The notes under the pieces: generated by a model
Databases searched by the model: none
Told to the model about the DNA's origin: nothing
Seen by the model: the letters and a program-made list of their open reading frames with translations, nothing else
Program-made: the position numbers and the translations under genes
Shown here: positions 27,250 through 36,378 of the stretch, one piece after another
Numbering within the stretch: position 1 is the first letter of the stretch
Layout of the letters: every line of letters begins with the position of its first letter
NCBI RefSeq assembly: GCF_016406085.1
Contig: NZ_JAEHFJ010000006.1
Span: forward strand, 62,001 to 126,000
Source: Aureibaculum flavum
GTDB lineage: Bacteria > Bacteroidota > Bacteroidia > Flavobacteriales > Flavobacteriaceae
DNA: 64,000 bases
Direction: 5' to 3'

Positions 27250-29022
27250 ATGAAAAAATATGCAATTTATATCGGGATATTGGTCACAGGGCTACTATTG
27301 GGATGGGTCATTTTTGGTAATTCGTCCAATAAGGAAACGGAGCATAATCATAACGAAGTAGCAGAAGCCAATCAAATGTGGACCTGTTCAATGCACCCAC
27401 AAATTATGAAATCAGAACCAGGCGATTGCCCGATTTGTGGCATGGAATTAATTCCTGCCGAAAGTGGTGCGGATGGTCTGCTGGCAGACCAATTTAAGCT
27501 CACTGAAAACGCAATGGCCTTGGCTAATGTTCAGACTTCCATTGTTGGCAATGGTAAAGTGAACGATAATACTATAAAATTATCTGGGAAAATTGTTGAA
27601 AATGAAGAATCTAACGCAGTCCAAGTAAGCTACTTTTCAGGAAGGATTGAACGGTTGAATGTGAGTTTTACTGGAGAAGAAATTCGTAAAGGGCAATTAT
27701 TGGCCACCATTTATTCGCCTGAATTATATGCTGCTCAACAAGAGTTGTTGACAGCATCTTCTTTAAAAGAATCTCAACCTGCTTTGTATAAAGCTGTAAG
27801 AAATAAATTGAAACTCTGGAAACTTTCTGAAAGTCAAATCAACAACATTGAAACATCAGGTAAAGTTTTAGAAAATTTTCCTGTTTATGCGACTGTTTCA
27901 GGTACGGTATCAGAAAAGTTGGTTGAGCAAGGAGAATCTATAAAACAAGGACAACCACTATTAAAAATAGCCAATCTCAATACAGTATGGGCAAATTTCG
28001 ATGTCTATGAAAATCAGATTTCTTTATTCAAAAAAGGACAAGAAGTAACCATAATAACGAATGCCCATTCCGATAAGAAATTCAAAGGTATAGTTTCATT
28101 CATAGACCCTATATTAAATACAAAAACAAGAACCATAAAATTAAGAGTCGTACTAAATAATACAAATAATGCCTTTAAACCAGGAATGTTTGTTGAAGGT
28201 AAAGTTGAGGGAACTACTTCCTCAAAAAAGGAAATTTTAAATATTCCATCCACAGCTGTTTTATGGACTGGAGAACGATCGGTTGTTTATGTAAAAACAA
28301 ATCCTAACCAACCCATTTTTGAAATGAGAGAAATAAAATTAGGCATTTCAATAGGAGATAACTATGAAGTGTTAAGTGGATTGGAGAATGGTGAAGAAAT
28401 AGTCACCAATGGAACTTTTACAATTGATGCCGCAGCACAATTAAAGGGTAAAAAGTCAATGATGAATAAAGAAGGTGGAAAAATAACTAGTGGACATGAA
28501 GGGCATATAGGAAAAGAAACTTCAAACACCGATAAAAAAACTGACCATTCTGAAATGAATGAACGAATTAAAGTGTCTATAAAATTCCAAGAACAATTAA
28601 AAAGTGTTTATGAAAACTACATAAATCTAAAAGATGCATTGGTCAATGATGACTCTAAAAAGGCAAAAGAAGCAGCCACGACTGTTGTTAATAGCTTGGG
28701 GGATATTAACATGAAATTGTTATCTGATAAAAATTCCCATAGTGATTGGATGAAGTTAGAAAGTGAAATTAAGACGGTAGCGAATTCCATTGCCTCTGAA
28801 ACAGAAATCAATAAGCAAAGAAGTCATTTTGAACAATTATCTTTACACTTAATAAGTGCTGTTGAATCATTTGGCGTTAACGAAAAAGTGTATCGACAAT
28901 TCTGCCCAATGGCAGATAATAATAAAGGTTCGTATTGGTTAAGTAAAGAAGAAAAAGTATTGAATCCTTACTTCGGTAAAGTAATGCATAACTGCGGTAA
29001 TGTAACTAATGTTATAGAATAA
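27250..29022 (+). CDS. cusB: CusB-type RND periplasmic adaptor with C-terminal DUF3347 domain
   Basis: A 590-residue membrane-fusion protein linking CusA and the outer channel. An N-terminal membrane anchor (about 5-22) is followed by a heavy-metal-binding module WTCSMHPQIMKSEPGDCPICGMEL (Cys46, Cys60, Cys63). The barrel-sandwich/hairpin region comes next (RIERLNVSFTGEEIRKGQLLATIYSPEL), then beta-barrel strands (DPILNTKTRTIKLRV, KPGMFVEGKV). A His/Met-rich linker (GHEGHIGKE) joins a C-terminal DUF3347 domain (about 440-590, CPMADNNKGSYWLS). The fusion places an extra putative copper site on the adaptor. Its stop overlaps the next start by one base. Confidence 0.92.
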   Translation: MKKYAIYIGILVTGLLLGWVIFGNSSNKETEHNHNEVAEANQMWTCSMHPQIMKSEPGDCPICGMELIPAESGADGLLADQFKLTENAMALANVQTSIVGNGKVNDNTIKLSGKIVENEESNAVQVSYFSGRIERLNVSFTGEEIRKGQLLATIYSPELYAAQQELLTASSLKESQPALYKAVRNKLKLWKLSESQINNIETSGKVLENFPVYATVSGTVSEKLVEQGESIKQGQPLLKIANLNTVWANFDVYENQISLFKKGQEVTIITNAHSDKKFKGIVSFIDPILNTKTRTIKLRVVLNNTNNAFKPGMFVEGKVEGTTSSKKEILNIPSTAVLWTGERSVVYVKTNPNQPIFEMREIKLGISIGDNYEVLSGLENGEEIVTNGTFTIDAAAQLKGKKSMMNKEGGKITSGHEGHIGKETSNTDKKTDHSEMNERIKVSIKFQEQLKSVYENYINLKDALVNDDSKKAKEAATTVVNSLGDINMKLLSDKNSHSDWMKLESEIKTVANSIASETEINKQRSHFEQLSLHLISAVESFGVNEKVYRQFCPMADNNKGSYWLSKEEKVLNPYFGKVMHNCGNVTNVIE

Positions 29023-30980
29023 TGAGAAAAAAGAAAATCAATTTAAGAGATTTAAAAACCAGTTCTGAAAAAGAACATAGTCACGATGATGGTCATAATC
29101 ATAGCAGTCCAGAGGAAGTTTTCAAATTTAAAACCTATTTGCCTGCCATTTTCAGTTTTGTAATCTTGATTATTGGAATAGCTATGGATTTCTTTGATGT
29201 ATCATTTTTTAAAGATTGGGTGCGTATTATTTGGTATGTAGTAGCATATCTTCCCGTAGGTTTTCCAGTAATAAACGAAGGTTGGAAAAGTATAAAAAAT
29301 GGCCATTTTTTTACGGAATTTCTCTTAATGTCCATTGCCACAATAGGTGCATTTGCCATAGGCGAATATCCCGAAGGTGTTGCTGTAATGTTATTCTATG
29401 CTGTTGGAGAGTTATTTCAAAACGCCGCAGTCAACCAAGCAAAGTCAAACATCAAAGCATTGCTAGATGTGAGGCCGAATGAAGCTTTGGTATATCGCAA
29501 CAGTAATTATATTTCTGTAAATCCAGAAACGGTTGAGATTGGCGAAAAAGTACAAGTACGAGTTGGAGAAAAAATCCCATTGGATGGTATTTTACTTTCT
29601 AAAAAAGGCTCATTCAATACAGCTGCCTTAACAGGCGAAAGTAAACCAGATACCATTGCAAAAGGTGAAGAAGTTTTTGCGGGAAGTATTAATTTGGATG
29701 GAGTCATAGAAATTGAAACGACCAAGGAGTTTAAGGACAGTTCTATTGCCCGAATTCTAGATATGGTGCAAAATGCCACTGCACGAAAATCAAAAACAGA
29801 ATTGTTTATTAGGAAATTTGCACGTATTTACACACCTATTGTTGTATTCTTGGCGATTGGTGTTACCTTAATACCTTACTTTTTTGTAGAAGATTATGAA
29901 TTTAAAGATTGGTTGTATCGAGCATTGATTTTCTTGGTTATTTCTTGTCCTTGTGCCTTAGTAATATCTATACCCTTGGGCTACTTTGGTGGATTGGGGG
30001 CAGCTTCAAAAAATGGTATTCTATTTAAAGGAGCTTCTTTTCTAGATGCAATGACCAAAATAAATACCCTAGTTATGGATAAAACGGGAACCGTTACTAA
30101 AGGTGTATTTAAAATCAAAGAGATTAAAGCGATTGGTTGGGATGAAAAAGAGTTTATGAAATACCTCATGGCCATGGAAGAGCAATCTACACATCCTATT
30201 GCCAAAGCAATCTTGGAATACAAAGCTGAAGGAGAAGATTTTGAAGCGACCGAAGTATCAGAAATAGCGGGAAAAGGTTTAAAAGGAACAGTAAATGGTA
30301 AAGGCGTACTGGTCGGTAACGAAGCCTTAATGACGGCTAATACTATAGAAATTTTAGCGGAAACAGAAACAATTGTAGAATCAATTGTTTTAGTAGCAAT
30401 TGATTCTACATTTGCTGGCTATGTGGTTATTGCAGATGAATTAAAAGAAGATGTAAAAGAAACTATTATCAATCTACATAAAGTTGGTATTACCAATATT
30501 ATAATGCTTTCTGGAGATAAAGATTCTATTACACAAAAAGTAGCATCCGAATTAAATATTCAAAAAGCCAAAGGAGGTTTGTTACCAGAAGACAAACTAA
30601 ATGAAGTGGAATCTTTAAAACGAAATCAAAAAAATAAGATAGCCTTTATCGGAGATGGTATTAATGACGCACCAGTTTTAGCAGCTAGTGATGTTGGCAT
30701 TGCAATGGGAGGTCTAGGAAGCGATGTTGCCATAGAAACCGCAGATGTGATTATTCAGACAGACCAACCATCAAAAGTAGTAAAAGCCATTAAAATAAGT
30801 CGCTCCACTCGAAAAATCGTGTGGCAAAATATAATACTTGCATTTGGTGTTAAGATAGTTGTTTTAATATTAGGGGCAGGTGGACTGGCTACAATGTGGG
30901 AAGCAGTATTCGCAGATGTTGGAGTGGCTTTGTTAGCAATATTAAATGCCGTGAGATTGCAAAGAATGGAATGGAAATGA
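29022..30980 (+). CDS. Heavy-metal P1B-type ATPase (Zn/Cd/Co-like)
   Basis: A 652-residue P-type ATPase without an HMA domain; instead the N-terminus has a histidine cluster (EHSHDDGHNHSS, about 18-29), usual for zinc or cadmium exporters. Motifs: TGES actuator loop (ALTGESKPD, near 203), SCPCALVISIPLG (CPC, about 309), DKTGTVTKGVF (about 353), STHPIAKA and GDGINDAPVLAASD, with the terminal-helix signature GDVGVALLAILNAVRLQ-like segment at the end. The CPC followed by ALVISIP is closer to ZntA/CadA than to CopA. Its ATG overlaps the cusB stop. It is flanked on both sides by DUF3347-coding sequence: intact upstream, decayed downstream. Confidence 0.92.
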   Translation: MRKKKINLRDLKTSSEKEHSHDDGHNHSSPEEVFKFKTYLPAIFSFVILIIGIAMDFFDVSFFKDWVRIIWYVVAYLPVGFPVINEGWKSIKNGHFFTEFLLMSIATIGAFAIGEYPEGVAVMLFYAVGELFQNAAVNQAKSNIKALLDVRPNEALVYRNSNYISVNPETVEIGEKVQVRVGEKIPLDGILLSKKGSFNTAALTGESKPDTIAKGEEVFAGSINLDGVIEIETTKEFKDSSIARILDMVQNATARKSKTELFIRKFARIYTPIVVFLAIGVTLIPYFFVEDYEFKDWLYRALIFLVISCPCALVISIPLGYFGGLGAASKNGILFKGASFLDAMTKINTLVMDKTGTVTKGVFKIKEIKAIGWDEKEFMKYLMAMEEQSTHPIAKAILEYKAEGEDFEATEVSEIAGKGLKGTVNGKGVLVGNEALMTANTIEILAETETIVESIVLVAIDSTFAGYVVIADELKEDVKETIINLHKVGITNIIMLSGDKDSITQKVASELNIQKAKGGLLPEDKLNEVESLKRNQKNKIAFIGDGINDAPVLAASDVGIAMGGLGSDVAIETADVIIQTDQPSKVVKAIKISRSTRKIVWQNIILAFGVKIVVLILGAGGLATMWEAVFADVGVALLAILNAVRLQRMEWK

Positions 30981-31024
30981 AATTGTTTAAAATCAACAGT
31001 CTCTATAAATTCAATAGCCCGTAA

Positions 31025-31245
31025 ACAGAAACAAAAGAGCAAAGAAGTAATTTTGAACAATTATCGTCACACTTAATAAGAGCCGTTGAATCATTTGGTC
31101 TTAATCAAAAAGTGTATCATCAATTCTGACCAAGGCAAATGATGAAAAAGGAGCCTATTGGTGAAGCAAAGAAGAAAAAGTATTGAATCCTTACTTCGGT
31201 AAAAAAATGCATAACTGCGGTATTGTAACTCGTATCATAGAATGA
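31025..31245 (+). pseudogene. Decayed copy of the DUF3347 tail of cusB
   Basis: By eye this segment aligns base for base with the end of cusB (about 28803-29022), with long exact runs such as AGTATTGAATCCTTACTTCG shared by both. The conserved Cys codon of FCPM has become TGA (CAATTCTGACC), a second TGA follows TATTGG, and the frame is disrupted. No start or upstream part is left. It indicates that a second cusB/DUF3347 gene, or a recombination duplicate, once followed the zinc ATPase gene. Confidence 0.9.
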
Positions 31246-31462
31246 TAATTTAATAACAAATTTACGATAAAATCAGACTAAATTTTTACTAAAGGAAAAC
31301 AATAGGATACCTTCTTTTGGCAACTAATCACCTAAAAATAAATAATGTTTTCAGAGTTTTTAAGATAATGTATCTTTACATAATCATTCTTATTCTTGAT
31401 TGGGTACTATCTCTTTTTGAAGGATAATAAGTTTCAATTTATTTTAAAAAATAATTGATAGG

Positions 31463-32641
31463 CTAATTCTGCATCGTATTGTATTCTTTTTCGGTTACCT
31501 CATTACCTTTAGAATCAAAAAAGTAAGGCTTATCATTTAGTTTCATTTTCACATATGTATTACTAAAATAATAAGTATCTGCTTCATCATAAATTATAGG
31601 GATAACAATTTCCCCATTTGCGTTTATAAATCCGATTTTATCTTTCACTTCTACCCTAGCTAATCCGTTTTCAAAACCAGTAACACCATCATAATGTAAT
31701 GGAATTACAAGTACTCCGGTTCCATTTATAAATCCATATTTATTTTTAATTTTCACGATTGCTCTATTTCCTAAAAATGGATGGACCTCATCATAACCAA
31801 CAGGCGTAAATACTTTTTTATTTTCTAAATTGATAAAGTATTCATCTTGATTCCAACTCTTTTCTACTAAAAACAAACCATTGCTTGAGGCCGTATGTTG
31901 GGCATAAGAATATTCAATTGGTATTATCACTTTTCCGTAGTAATCAACAAATCCATACTTATCCTCTTTTTTTACTCTAAAAAGTCCATTTTTATAAGCA
32001 AGCACTTCGTCGTATATCATTGGAACCACTATGTTACCCAAACTATCAATTACACCGTGCATACTATGGCGTTTATTTTTAATAGTATTATGAGTTAATG
32101 GTTGCTTATATCCATAAGCTAAACCCTTGCTAAAACTAGACAGATCTATATATTCACAAGGAATAATTGATTCTCCTTTACGATTTATATAACCGTAAAA
32201 TTCGTTCTTTTCAACTTTAATCAATCCATTTTTATCATCCAATCTGCCAAGCTCATCATATTTTGTAGTTGTAATTTTAACACCATTAAAGTCATAAACT
32301 TCCCATTGCTCATCTTTTTTTAGTCTGAACAGTTTTTGTTCTTCCCACATTTGAGCTTCATCATAAATGGGTTTGACAATTTCTTCTCCTTTGGTATTGA
32401 TATACCCTTGATTTAATAGATAACTATAATCATCTTCTTCAATTCTTATTTCTGCTACATGAGCAATGCCATATTCAAAATCTGAAACATAAGCATAGTT
32501 ATAGTTGGTTAACTCTTTTCCATCGTTACTAAGCAAGGCATATTTACCATTGTCATCCTTTTTAAAATAAGACAACGTATCTTTTTGGGCGAAACAATTT
32601 AAGGTAATACCAATAAGAAATAGAATAAGTGTTTCTTTCAT
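31463..32641 (-). CDS. WG-repeat protein
   Basis: A 392-residue secreted protein with signal peptide (MKETLILFLIGITLNCFAQ) made almost wholly of WG-type repeats. The pattern is G(L/I)xxVxxxxxYGFINxxGxxVIPxxYD, repeated about nine times (for example RVKKEDKYGFVDYYGKVIIPIEY and VEVKDKIGFINANGEIVIPIIYDE). Such repeats form beta-structured scaffolds; function is unknown, often surface or periplasmic. It is a lone gene, with a broken membrane-protein gene upstream on the same strand. Confidence 0.85.
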   Translation of the reverse strand: MKETLILFLIGITLNCFAQKDTLSYFKKDDNGKYALLSNDGKELTNYNYAYVSDFEYGIAHVAEIRIEEDDYSYLLNQGYINTKGEEIVKPIYDEAQMWEEQKLFRLKKDEQWEVYDFNGVKITTTKYDELGRLDDKNGLIKVEKNEFYGYINRKGESIIPCEYIDLSSFSKGLAYGYKQPLTHNTIKNKRHSMHGVIDSLGNIVVPMIYDEVLAYKNGLFRVKKEDKYGFVDYYGKVIIPIEYSYAQHTASSNGLFLVEKSWNQDEYFINLENKKVFTPVGYDEVHPFLGNRAIVKIKNKYGFINGTGVLVIPLHYDGVTGFENGLARVEVKDKIGFINANGEIVIPIIYDEADTYYFSNTYVKMKLNDKPYFFDSKGNEVTEKEYNTMQN

Positions 32642-32704
32642 TTTTATAGGTTTTAATAACTAGAAATAGTTTAATGTAATATGATATAAAAAATGTATTT
32701 ACAT

Positions 32705-32970
32705 TTAAATCTGATAACGAAAATCTTTTAATGAATCACTAACATAACTGTTGACAATTACTTGTCCATCAATAATAGCCCATATTAATGGTGCAAATAC
32801 AAAAAAAAGATACTATATTTTACTATTTTATTTGACACCTCTTTGGTAAAAAAGATTATAAGGTATACAACTAAATAATAAACAAAAAGAATTCCAGAAC
32901 CAATACCTAGTATCTGCATCCATGTCCCCATAACTAGCATAACTATTGTTACTTTTAATAATATGCCCAT
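32705..32970 (-). pseudogene. Small membrane protein gene interrupted in a T8 run
   Basis: From ATG 32970 the minus strand encodes a hydrophobic protein (KVTIVMLVMGTW, LFVYYLVVYLIIFFTKE) that stops after 61 residues, just past eight consecutive T (32801-32808 on the plus strand as A). With one more T the frame would continue through FVFAPLIWAIIDGQVIVNS to a stop at 32705-32707, giving about 88 residues. The in-frame continuation looks protein-like, so this is a frameshift, a slippage-prone switch, or a sequencing error. No family is recognised. Confidence 0.55.
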
Positions 32971-33120
32971 AATTATTAAGATTATTCTTATTTTAATAAG
33001 CTACTGCCATTCATAAGGTAATACTTATTATTTATCAAAAGTAGACGTAATCTATTTCTAACCAAATTATCAATGTTTATTTGTTGGGTTAATTTATATT
33101 TACATGATTACAAGAACAAA

Positions 33121-33143
33121 AAAAACCACTAAAAGTGGTTTTT
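33121..33143. terminator. Terminator after the YwqK-like gene
   Basis: AAAAACCACT (33121-33130) and AGTGGTTTTT (33134-33143) form a perfect 10-bp stem with a 3-nt loop. The A and T tracts make it work on either strand; here it follows the stop of the minus-strand gene at 33167. Confidence 0.85.
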
Positions 33144-33166
33144 ATGTAAGCGTCTGATCTCATGAA

Positions 33167-34456
33167 TTATTTTTTCATTTTCTTATGTATTTGTTCAATA
33201 AGTTCTGTTGTAGAACTATAGGTGTCATCATTTTTTTTGGCAATTCTAATGGCTTCTTTTGCCAAAATTAAAGCTTGCTTATAATTGCCAGTTTTAAATA
33301 ATAAGGCAGCATAGGTATCCGTATTAAAATAATCTTTATCTAGCTCTATAGAACGCTTAACCATCTTAATTCCTTTTTGTAGTATAGCTGCATCTGTTTC
33401 ATTCTCATAGATATCCCAAGCCATATTATTAAGTTCAAATGCATCATTCCAGTCAATTTCTTCACCATTAACAAATTCTATGGTTGAAACTAATTTATTA
33501 TTAGCATCATATTCTTTTATGGTTCCTTTACCCGCTTTCAATGTTCCTTTATCCAAGGTTTTTCCATTTTCATCAAAGTAGGATATTACTTCAACAATTT
33601 TACCTGCTTTCCATAATTGGACCCTTTTTATTTGGCCATTATCATAATAAGAAGTCCATTTTCCATATTTCCTATCATTTAAATAATTACCTATTTCAAT
33701 AACGTTACCACTCTCATTATAAAATTTCCATTCACCATTTCGATTATTTCTATAATAATTTACACTTTCTACTGTAGCATCACTTGCAGCTTCAACAGCA
33801 TCACCTGCGGCTTCAGCAACCGTCTCAATAGCACCTTCTTCTACTTCAACATATTCTATTATTTCTTCCTCTTCAGTCTGTTCAATCTGATTAGAAGCAT
33901 CAATAACCGCATCTTCTCTTACAACTGTATTACTATTTTCATCATTGTTTTCCCATTTGCTTATTCTGACATCTTCCTTATAGTTTTCAATCTTAAATAA
34001 TTGCCCAGATTCAGTATAGTAATTCCATTGACCATGCTTTTTTCCATGTGAATAATTACCTTCTAGTTTTTCCTGCCAATTGTCATATTGTTGTTTCCAA
34101 GGACCATCCTTTTTTCCATTATCATCAAATCCTCCTGAAACCATAAGTCTACCATTATCATAATATATTTCATTTCTATATATTATCCCACTATAATACC
34201 TTGTCACTTTCTTAGTTGTACCATCATAATAATACTCCTTCCAAGTTCCTATTTTTTTTCCATTTTCATAAGATCCATATTCTTTAAGTTCTCCATTTTC
34301 ATAAAAGGTTTTATAAGTTCCTGTTTTCTCACCATTATCATCAAGAATAATTGTAGTTTTTACATTGCCATTATCCCAATAGGTTTGTTCTTCTTGTGCA
34401 TTTAAACTCATAGCCAAGCAACCCAAAATAATAATTAAGATTCCGTTTTTTTTCAT
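33167..34456 (-). CDS. YwqK/MORN-like repeat protein with C-terminal TPR
   Basis: A 429-residue exported protein (signal peptide ending LNAQEE near 21). Repeats of the type G.W..YY.NG.L....Y..GKK.G.W run over residues 20-175 and again from about 235-330 (NGEWKFYNESGNVIEIGNYLNDRKYGKW). A low-complexity acidic Ala/Glu/Val segment (about 190-230) separates them. A C-terminal TPR-like unit (about 345-429, DTYAALLFKTGNYKQALILAKEAIRIAKK) ends the protein. Databases often call this repeat an antitoxin YwqK family, but no toxin gene adjoins it, so an envelope or scaffold role is equally possible. Confidence 0.8.
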   Translation of the reverse strand: MKKNGILIIILGCLAMSLNAQEEQTYWDNGNVKTTIILDDNGEKTGTYKTFYENGELKEYGSYENGKKIGTWKEYYYDGTTKKVTRYYSGIIYRNEIYYDNGRLMVSGGFDDNGKKDGPWKQQYDNWQEKLEGNYSHGKKHGQWNYYTESGQLFKIENYKEDVRISKWENNDENSNTVVREDAVIDASNQIEQTEEEEIIEYVEVEEGAIETVAEAAGDAVEAASDATVESVNYYRNNRNGEWKFYNESGNVIEIGNYLNDRKYGKWTSYYDNGQIKRVQLWKAGKIVEVISYFDENGKTLDKGTLKAGKGTIKEYDANNKLVSTIEFVNGEEIDWNDAFELNNMAWDIYENETDAAILQKGIKMVKRSIELDKDYFNTDTYAALLFKTGNYKQALILAKEAIRIAKKNDDTYSSTTELIEQIHKKMKK

Positions 34457-34680
34457 TTTTCGATTTGATTACGTTTTAATAACCTTTTTGTAAGGTGATT
34501 ATTGTTTTAATAGAAGGTGAAATTAGTTAATGCTTATCAACTGTCAAGTAGTAAATGTATATTTGTTTGTATTGAGTCTATAATCGTTTTAAGCCAGTTG
34601 TATATAAGAACTTCTTTTTTTATAATTAAGGTCTATGATCGCCAATTTTCAATGACTTAACTTATGTGATTTTTTAAAAG

Positions 34681-34905
34681 TTATGATTTAATCAATAATG
34701 AATCAATAAAATAATGTTTACTATCTAAAAAGTGCTTATTAATTCTAAAACCACTTTGTTCAGCAAGATGATCTAATTCAACTAAACTATATTTTTTTGA
34801 TAATTCTGTCCATATCAATTCATCATTAGAAAAATTAAAACGCTTATTTAACTTTTTAAGCAGTACTTGTAGATCACCTCCGTCTTTTGCAAATGTATTA
34901 TTCAT
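34681..34905 (-). pseudogene. C-terminal remnant of an EgtD-like histidine methyltransferase
   Basis: A 74-codon frame whose last ~55 residues read like the C-terminus of L-histidine N-alpha-methyltransferase (EgtD): IWTELSKKYSLVELDHLAEQSGF, then LDSKHYFIDSL. The SAM-binding part is absent, so it cannot be an active methyltransferase. ATG 34903-34905 overlaps the stop region of the upstream FAD gene (GATGAATAA), so it may still be translated by coupling. It may be a pseudogene or a re-used small protein. It belongs with the EgtB relic at 36379. Confidence 0.65.
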
Positions 34906-36265
34906 CTATAGCTTTTAGTTTTTCTAAAGTGGTTGGTATTAGTTCTGAAATGGTAGGATGCAATACCACAGAATCTCTTATTAATGTATAGGTTTTTTTA
35001 GCATACATCACGTTTAAAATACTGGTAACAACTTCGTCTCCGCCTGTTCCTAAAACACAAGCACCAATAATTTGATCAGTATCTGCGTCTACCAAAATAC
35101 TCATAAAACCATAGGTTTCCGCTTTTTCTTTGGCCCTAGCAATTCTAGACATTTCGCGTTTGCCTTCCAATACATTTATTCCTTTAGATAATGCTTCTGC
35201 TTTTGTCATTCCACAACGACCTAAAGGTGGATCTACAAATAATCCATATGTAGAAATTCTATCAGAAATTTTTCTTCTTTTATCAGCAAATAAATAATTT
35301 TCAACGATTTGATAGTCATTATATGCCGTATGTGTAAAAGCTCCTTTTCCGTTACAATCTCCTAATGCAAAAATGCCTTTTACATTGGTTTCGCAATAGT
35401 CGTTTACATTTACAAACCCCCTTTCATTTACGGAAATAGTTGTGTTTTCTATCTTTACAATGTCAGTATTAGGTTTTCTACCTATGGCTAACAACAAATG
35501 AGATCCTGAAACTTCAATATCATCATTTATTTTTAAAGAAACTTGATTACCATTATATGAAGGTGTTATCTTTTTTGCATTAAAAACAAATTCAATACCA
35601 TCAGCTTTTAAAAACTTTAGAATTTCATCGCTAATAGCGATATCTTCTCTACTTATTATACGCTCACCGCGTTCTATAATAGTTACTTTACTTCCAAAAC
35701 GCTTAAATATCTGTCCAAATTCCAATCCTATATAACTTCCACCAACAATAATAAGGTGCTTTGGAAGCTCTTTTAAGTTTAAAACAGAGACATTGGTTAA
35801 GTGCGGAATGTCTTTATATTCATCAGGGACAAATGCTCTTCCACCGATATTAATAAAAATTTCATCAGCTGTTAAAATTTCATCATTTACACTTACTTCA
35901 TTATCGGAGATAAAATGAGCTTCCCCTTGAAAGAAATGAATATGTTTATTATTTTCAATGGCACTATGTATACCTTGCACTGACTTTGCGATTAAGGCAT
36001 CTTTTCTATCTTTTATGGCATTCATATTGGCTTTAAAAGAGCCTTCAAAATCTACACCAACATCATTACTATGTTTAATATCCCACATTCTCCGGGCACT
36101 GGCCACATAGGTTTTAGTTGGGGTACAACCCACATTTAGACAGGTACCTCCAACTTGTGTTTTTTCTATAAATGCTACTTTCTTACCTTTTGATGCTAAT
36201 GAAAAAAGCAATGGTGTACCCGCTTGACCCGAGCCTATAATAATACTATCAAATTTTTGTTTCAT
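34898..36265 (-). CDS. FAD-dependent pyridine nucleotide-disulfide oxidoreductase (mercuric-reductase-like)
   Basis: A 455-residue flavoprotein of the dihydrolipoamide dehydrogenase/glutathione reductase class. It has the FAD motif IIIGSGQAG (8-16) and the redox pair GGTCLNVGCTPTKT with Cys42 and Cys47. A second Rossmann motif IIVGGSYIGLEFGQIF lies near 172, then FALGDCNGKGAFTH near 298, and a dimerisation domain ending HPTISELIPTTLEKL. The active-site variant CTPTKT (instead of CIPSK) is that of the mercuric-reductase-like 'FAD-containing oxidoreductase' group. The C-terminal CC pair of MerA is absent, so mercury is unlikely. It lies between EgtB and EgtD relics, hinting at a former thiol/disulfide role; the true substrate is unknown. 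Confidence 0.88.
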   Translation of the reverse strand: MKQKFDSIIIGSGQAGTPLLFSLASKGKKVAFIEKTQVGGTCLNVGCTPTKTYVASARRMWDIKHSNDVGVDFEGSFKANMNAIKDRKDALIAKSVQGIHSAIENNKHIHFFQGEAHFISDNEVSVNDEILTADEIFINIGGRAFVPDEYKDIPHLTNVSVLNLKELPKHLIIVGGSYIGLEFGQIFKRFGSKVTIIERGERIISREDIAISDEILKFLKADGIEFVFNAKKITPSYNGNQVSLKINDDIEVSGSHLLLAIGRKPNTDIVKIENTTISVNERGFVNVNDYCETNVKGIFALGDCNGKGAFTHTAYNDYQIVENYLFADKRRKISDRISTYGLFVDPPLGRCGMTKAEALSKGINVLEGKREMSRIARAKEKAETYGFMSILVDADTDQIIGACVLGTGGDEVVTSILNVMYAKKTYTLIRDSVVLHPTISELIPTTLEKLKAIDE

Positions 36266-36378
36266 ATTTTAATTTTATATTGTGCTATTTTAAAGTTGAA
36301 ATAGCTTAACGTTAGACGAGCCTTATACCAGAAAACACCCATTGTAAAACAGAATGAAAAAAGTTTCTATTTGTCTTT

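Noticed and set aside
33167-34456. Toxin-antitoxin pair with the YwqK-like protein
   Set aside because: The repeat protein is exported and has a TPR tail, and no toxin gene adjoins it; the family name alone is not evidence.
34898-36265. True mercuric reductase
   Set aside because: No C-terminal cysteine pair, no N-terminal HMA domain and no mer genes; only the class-wide redox CxxxxC is present.
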